Positions 6,843 through 10,642 of a stretch of DNA of 10,642 nucleotides are shown here, in pieces. Every line of letters starts with the position of its first letter. Within the stretch, counting starts at the first letter, position 1. The DNA is from Anaerotignum sp. (GTDB taxonomy: Bacteria; Bacillota; Clostridia; Lachnospirales; Anaerotignaceae). Under the pieces are notes generated by a model. That model was not told the DNA's origin. It saw only the letters and a program-made list of their open reading frames with translations, and did not search any database. The DNA is taken from contig JAFRZQ010000344.1 of the NCBI GenBank assembly GCA_017442465.1, positions 1 to 10,642 of the forward strand. The letters are read 5' to 3'. The translations under genes and the position numbers were made by a program.

Positions 6843-7733
6843 ATGAGTGCAACTGTAAGAAGCATGACTGGCTACGGACGCGGCGAACATATTGCGGAAG
6901 AACGTAAATTCACGGTGGAAATGAAATCCGTGAACCATCGTTATAACGATATGACCATCAAACTGCCCCGTTCTCTGGCAAGTCTGGAAGATAAGATCAA
7001 AAAAAGAATCATGCGTGATGTATTCCGTGGTAAGACTGACGTTTACATCAGCTTTGAAACCTTTTCCGCAGCCGATGTGGAAGTAAAACTGAACGAAACA
7101 CTGGCAGCGGCATATATCGAAAAACTGAACCTGCTGGAAGAAAAATTTGGTCTTTCCGGCAGCGAAAGCAAACTGGAACTGGTAGCAAAATTCCCTGATG
7201 TGGTGACAGTAGAAAAAGCACAGCAGGAAGAAGCGGTCATCTGGGATGCCCTTTCCCCTGCGCTGGATGAAGCTGTGGAAAAATTTGTTGCCATGAGAAC
7301 CGTAGAAGGCGAAAACCTGAAAAAGGACATCCTGCTGAAGGGCGAAAAAATCAAGGCTCTGGTAGCAGAAGTAAAGGAACGTTCCCCTCTGGTGGTTGTA
7401 GAATATCAGGAAAAACTGAACAACAGACTGAAAGACCTGCTGGGTATGGTGGATGTAGACCCTCAGAGGATCGCAACAGAGGTTGCTGTTTTTGCAGACA
7501 GAGGCTGTGTGGATGAAGAAGTGACAAGACTGGAAAGCCATCTGGTGCAGCTGAAAGATATTCTGGAAGGCGGTGGTCAGGTTGGCCGTAAGCTGGACTT
7601 CCTGATCCAGGAAATGAACAGAGAATCCAATACGATCGCTTCTAAGGCAAACGATATCCAGATCGTGAAAGCGACTATCGAACTGAAGAGTGAGATTGAA
7701 AAGATCAGAGAACAGATCCAAAACTTAGAGTAA
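6843..7733 (+). CDS. yicC: YicC/YloC-family endoribonuclease
   Basis: A 296-residue protein of the YicC family (YloC in Bacillus), whose usual length is about 285–295. Escherichia coli YicC is a metal-dependent oligomeric endoribonuclease that contributes to small-RNA turnover. The N-terminal YicC domain starts with the hallmark RSMTGYGRG at 6–14 and runs to about 155. The C-terminal DUF1732 domain ends with GRKLDFLIQEMNRESNTIASK and a Lys/Glu-rich helix closing in KIREQIQNLE, as in the family. A conserved acidic segment DEEVTRLESHL precedes it. The ATG at 6843 has AAAGGAAA upstream. It opens the plus-strand cluster; gmk follows after 31 bases. In many Bacillota a small remA (DUF370) gene lies between these two and it is absent here. 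Confidence 0.96.
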   Translation: MSATVRSMTGYGRGEHIAEERKFTVEMKSVNHRYNDMTIKLPRSLASLEDKIKKRIMRDVFRGKTDVYISFETFSAADVEVKLNETLAAAYIEKLNLLEEKFGLSGSESKLELVAKFPDVVTVEKAQQEEAVIWDALSPALDEAVEKFVAMRTVEGENLKKDILLKGEKIKALVAEVKERSPLVVVEYQEKLNNRLKDLLGMVDVDPQRIATEVAVFADRGCVDEEVTRLESHLVQLKDILEGGGQVGRKLDFLIQEMNRESNTIASKANDIQIVKATIELKSEIEKIREQIQNLE

Positions 7734-7764
7734 AAGTTTTCACAATTATGAAGGGGATGCAAGT

Positions 7765-8373
7765 ATGAAAAAACAGGGTATTTTATTGATCATTTCCGGC
7801 CCTTCCGGTTCCGGCAAAGGAACGATCGTAGGTCAGTTGTGCGAAAAGAATGACTTTGCGCTTTCTATTTCCGCGACCACAAGAAAACCCAGAGAAAATG
7901 AAGAAAACGGTGTGCATTATTTCTTCCACACAAGAGAAGAATTCGAACAGATGAGAGACCGTAAGGAACTCTTGGAATGGGCTGAATTCTGCGGAAATTA
8001 CTACGGCACACCCAGAAAATATGTTACTGAACAGCTGATGCAGGGCAAAAATGTTATCCTGGAAATCGAAGTACAGGGTGCACTGCAGGTGAAGAAGATA
8101 TATCCTGAAGGTGTACTGGTATTTATGGTTCCTCCCAATCTGGAAGAACTGGGCAGACGCCTGACAAACCGCGGCACAGAAGATAAGGAAACCATCAATA
8201 TGCGCCTGCGCCGTGCACTGGAGGAAATGGAGCTGGTGGATGAATATGACTATCTGGTCATCAATGACACCATCGAACAGGCAACAGAAGATATTCTGAC
8301 CATTGTGGATGCCGAAGGCATGAAATGCAGCAGAAACAAAGATATCAAAAAGATTTTCAAAGGAGAGATGTAA
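7765..8373 (+). CDS. gmk: Guanylate kinase
   Basis: A complete 202-residue guanylate kinase, catalysing ATP + GMP to ADP + GDP in the cytoplasm, the required step towards GTP, dGTP and (p)ppGpp. The P-loop GPSGSGKGT is at 12–20. The GMP-binding segment SISATTRKPRENEENGVHYFF begins near residue 34. Arg-rich lid residues lie in GRRLTNRGTEDKETINMRLRRA, and the family's VINDTIEQA near the C-terminus is present. Length is standard. The ATG at 7765 has AAGGGG about eight to nine bases upstream. Its last codons contain the ribosome site for rpoZ, so translation of the two is probably coupled. Confidence 0.98.
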   Translation: MKKQGILLIISGPSGSGKGTIVGQLCEKNDFALSISATTRKPRENEENGVHYFFHTREEFEQMRDRKELLEWAEFCGNYYGTPRKYVTEQLMQGKNVILEIEVQGALQVKKIYPEGVLVFMVPPNLEELGRRLTNRGTEDKETINMRLRRALEEMELVDEYDYLVINDTIEQATEDILTIVDAEGMKCSRNKDIKKIFKGEM

Positions 8374-8375
8374 TT

Positions 8376-8705
8376 ATGTTAAGACCTTCTTATTCTGATT
8401 TATTGGATGTAATCACAAGAGATGCTGAAGACGAAACCATCGGCAGCAGATATACAATCGTTATCGCAGCGGCAAAAAGAGCAAGACAGCTGGTAGACAA
8501 TGCAGCTCCTCTGGCAGATGAAATCAAGGTAAACAAACCTGTTTCCATCGCTGTACAGGAACTGTATGAAAGCAAGATCAAAGTACGTCAGGGTCAGCCT
8601 ATCGTAGAAAGAGAAAAAGGCGAACTGGCAGAAGTGGTTTTCGACTGCATGGCAGAAGAAGAAGCGGCTGCAGCGGCGGCAGAAGCAGCTGAAATCGAAG
8701 AATAA
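8376..8705 (+). CDS. rpoZ: RNA polymerase omega subunit
   Basis: A 109-residue omega subunit, which helps fold and hold the beta' subunit of RNA polymerase. Diagnostic features are MLRPSYSDLL at the start, the SRYTIVIAAAKRARQL helix at 24–39 with the conserved Ala-Lys-Arg-Ala-Arg, and KPVSIAVQELYESKIKV at 54–70. The ATG at 8376 is two bases after the gmk stop and is served by AAAGGAG within the end of gmk; the frame is open further upstream inside gmk, but no family similarity extends there. The last 17 residues are almost only Glu and Ala, a low-complexity tail probably disordered or helical. The gmk–rpoZ pairing is conserved across many bacteria. Confidence 0.96.
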   Translation: MLRPSYSDLLDVITRDAEDETIGSRYTIVIAAAKRARQLVDNAAPLADEIKVNKPVSIAVQELYESKIKVRQGQPIVEREKGELAEVVFDCMAEEEAAAAAAEAAEIEE

Positions 8706-8715
8706 TTTTGGAATG

Positions 8716-8737
8716 AAAGCCCGTATATACGGGCTTT
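8716..8737. terminator. Perfect 22-base palindrome between rpoZ and priA (weak terminator or attenuator)
   Basis: AAAGCCCG pairs with CGGGCTTT around TATATA; the entire 22-base segment equals its own reverse complement. It begins ten bases after the rpoZ stop and is followed by only one more T and then CCTGT, so the U-tract is short (TTTT). It could partly end transcription after rpoZ or protect the upstream mRNA end. The priA ribosome site AAGGAGG starts seven bases downstream, so read-through must be possible unless priA has a promoter I cannot see. Confidence 0.6.
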
Positions 8738-8756
8738 TCCTGTAAGGAGGTGAGAA

Positions 8757-10642
8757 ATGATGTATGCAAAGGTGATTGTAGGGCTGAATAACCCTGCCAT
8801 GGATAAAATGTTTGATTATGCAGTTCCAGAGAAAATGAAAATCTGTCAGGGCGTTCGTGTCATCGTGCCCTTTGGCAGAAGGAATGCGAAATCGGAAGGC
8901 TATGTCATTTCTCTCTCAGAAGAAACGGATGTACCGCAGGATAAGATCAAAAAGATCCTTGAAGTGCTGGATGATGGGAAGCCGACCTTTACACCGGAAC
9001 TGATTGAACTGGCAAAGTGGATGCAGGAGAGATATTTCTGTACTCTGAATCAGTGCTTGCAGGCCATGATGCCATCTGGTATCCGCACCAAAAGCCAGTG
9101 GACGGTCAGTCTTCTGGATTTTGATGATGAAATGAAATTGACGCCAAAGGAAAAACTGCTGGTGGATTTTATCGGAGAACGAAACAATGTACCTCTGGAT
9201 GAAATTCAGGCGGAATTCAGCGGAAAGGTACTGGATTTCCTGCGGAAGATGGAAGAAAAAGGCCTGCTGGAATTAAAACAGCAGCTCCACCGCAGTGATT
9301 ATAAGAAAGAAAAACGGTTGCTTTCTTTGGACATGGCGCATCCTTTGCTGGAGGCGGCATGGCGGAAGGCTGAGCGGGATAAACGTCTGGAAGGACAGAG
9401 ATTGATTTTGGAATACCTTCAGAACGGCGAAGAAGTAACAGCGGAAGACCTGAAGGAAAAATTCGGTATCACCGATTCTCCTATCAGAACTTTACTGGGG
9501 AAAGGGATTCTGAAAGAACGAAAACAGACAGAACTGCGGGATGTTTTTGATGCGGAGGATTTTGAACGGACAACAGCCTTCGTTCCTACGGAGGAACAGG
9601 CGGCGACCTTGTATGCCATCCGTAAGGAAATGGAACAGAAAGAAAAACGCCCTGTTCTGCTGCATGGGGTAACTGGCAGCGGCAAAACGGAAATTTATAT
9701 GCAGTTGATAGCTGATGCGATCGAAAAGGGGGAGCAGGCTATTGTTCTTGTGCCGGAAATCGCCCTGACACCGCAGATCCTGGAACGGTTCATTTCTCGT
9801 TTCGGAGATAAAGTCAGTGTGACTCACAGCCGCCTTTCCATGGGCGAAAGAGTAGACCAGTGGAAAAAGGCGAGGGATGGCGAGATTTCTGTTATCATCG
9901 GCCCTCGTTCTGCATTATTTATGCCGTTTACGAATGTTGGCATCATCATCATGGATGAAGCCCATGAAAACAGTTACGTTTCCGACATCACACCAAAATA
10001 CGATACAAAAGATGTGGCGGCAGCTGCCGCAAAAAAATATAACTGCCTGTTTTTGATGGGGACAGCAACCCCTGATCTTGTGAGCTATCACAAGGCAAAA
10101 GAGGGAGAATATCTCCTGCTGAAGCTGAAGGAGAGAACAGGCGGCGGTACATTGCCCGAAGTTTTCGTGACGGATATGCGAAAGGAACTGGCAGAGGGCA
10201 ATCGATCTGCCTTTGGCAGAGAACTGCAGGAGTCCATTCGGGAAAATCTGCAAAAGGGTGAGCAGACCATGCTTTTTCTGAACCGCAGAGGCTATGCCAC
10301 ATTTGTTTCCTGCAGAAGCTGCGGGGAGGCGATGAAATGCCCCGAATGCGATATTACTTATACGTATCATGAAAAAGAAAAGGCCCTTGTATGCCATTAC
10401 TGCGGCAGAAGGGCGGATATTCCGCAGGTATGTCCTAAATGCGGCTCAAAATATATCCGTTATTTCGGAACGGGTACGCAGAAAATCGAGGAAGAAGCAA
10501 AAAAACTGTTCCCTGAAGCAAGGATTTTAAGAATGGATTTAGATACCACGCTTACAAAACACAGTCATGAACAGATACTCGAAACTTTCGGAAAAGGGAA
10601 AGCAGATATCCTCATCGGCACCCAGATGATCGCCAAAGGACA
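8757..10642 (+). CDS. priA: Primosomal protein N' (PriA replication-restart helicase), 3' end outside the window
   Basis: The first 628 codons of PriA; the frame is open at the right edge (family about 730–830). PriA recognises stalled forks and D-loops, unwinds the lagging arm 3'-5' and reloads the replisome. Domains in order: the N-terminal 3' DNA-binding domain (about 1–105, with FDYAVPE and RVIVPFGRR), a winged-helix-like linker (about 125–300), and the helicase core with Walker A GVTGSGKTE (304–312), IIGPRSALFMP, a DEAH box at 400–403 and GTATPD (motif III). Eight zinc-binding cysteines in four CxxC pairs follow (519/522, 528/531, 546/549, 559/562), then FGTGTQKIEEE and GTQMIAKG at the edge. 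The canonical PriA box is DEEH; here it reads DEAH. The start follows AAGGAGGTG; ATG at 8757 and 8760 are both possible. coaBC, often just upstream in Bacillota, is absent. Confidence 0.97.
   Translation, partial: MMYAKVIVGLNNPAMDKMFDYAVPEKMKICQGVRVIVPFGRRNAKSEGYVISLSEETDVPQDKIKKILEVLDDGKPTFTPELIELAKWMQERYFCTLNQCLQAMMPSGIRTKSQWTVSLLDFDDEMKLTPKEKLLVDFIGERNNVPLDEIQAEFSGKVLDFLRKMEEKGLLELKQQLHRSDYKKEKRLLSLDMAHPLLEAAWRKAERDKRLEGQRLILEYLQNGEEVTAEDLKEKFGITDSPIRTLLGKGILKERKQTELRDVFDAEDFERTTAFVPTEEQAATLYAIRKEMEQKEKRPVLLHGVTGSGKTEIYMQLIADAIEKGEQAIVLVPEIALTPQILERFISRFGDKVSVTHSRLSMGERVDQWKKARDGEISVIIGPRSALFMPFTNVGIIIMDEAHENSYVSDITPKYDTKDVAAAAAKKYNCLFLMGTATPDLVSYHKAKEGEYLLLKLKERTGGGTLPEVFVTDMRKELAEGNRSAFGRELQESIRENLQKGEQTMLFLNRRGYATFVSCRSCGEAMKCPECDITYTYHEKEKALVCHYCGRRADIPQVCPKCGSKYIRYFGTGTQKIEEEAKKLFPEARILRMDLDTTLTKHSHEQILETFGKGKADILIGTQMIAKG

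Noticed and set aside
6747..7721. 324-codon open frame on the minus strand opposite yicC
   Set aside because: Phe/His/Gln-rich product typical of the antisense of a Glu/Lys-rich gene; yicC on the plus strand has full family similarity, a promoter and a ribosome site.

Overview
The window reads as a chromosomal core segment of a Gram-positive anaerobe in the Bacillota, most likely class Clostridia. The evidence is the RqcH, Gmk, RpoZ and YicC sequence style, strong AGGAGG-type ribosome binding sites, a GAAC-N4-GTTC (Bacillus/Clostridium-type) LexA box in front of recA, and the gene neighbourhood. Two blocks familiar from Bacillota are present: cinA–recA, and rqcH/yicC–gmk–rpoZ–priA. A finer rank (something near Lachnospirales) is only an impression. 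I saw no mobile elements, tRNA/rRNA genes, CRISPR arrays or phage genes, and no gene-free stretch longer than about 210 bases.

Layout. Bases 2–2399 (+): the 3' part of cinA, a 10-TM EamA-type drug/metabolite transporter overlapping it by 11 bases, then recA. RecA has its own near-consensus sigma-A promoter, whose -10 lies on the stop codon of the transporter, and a LexA operator just downstream of the start site. A strong hairpin at 2414–2443 ends recA and, read the other way, also ends the facing minus-strand genes. Bases 2453–6631 (-): rqcH, a MATE-family exporter, azlC and azlD, transcribed in that order with gaps of 1–28 bases, so probably one operon starting from an extended -10 promoter near 6670. 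Bases 6632–6842 form the divergent control region. Bases 6843–10642 (+): yicC, gmk, rpoZ and priA (open at the right edge), led by a TTGCGA-N17-TATAAT promoter. A perfect 22-base palindrome between rpoZ and priA may tune read-through.

How the genes fit together. The plus-strand right block is informational housekeeping: a ribonuclease of the YicC family, guanylate kinase for GDP/GTP supply, the omega subunit of RNA polymerase, and the replication-restart helicase PriA. The left block holds recombination/SOS (RecA) and CinA. The minus-strand block begins with ribosome-associated quality control (RqcH) and continues with three membrane proteins for export. These three are the variable part of the window relative to the conserved neighbourhood.

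I did not find a convincing undescribed system. The items worth a second look are modest: unusual residues at the RecA L2/DNA-binding loop, the stacked control signals in front of recA, the missing remA and coaBC in the yicC–priA block, and the rqcH–exporter operon.
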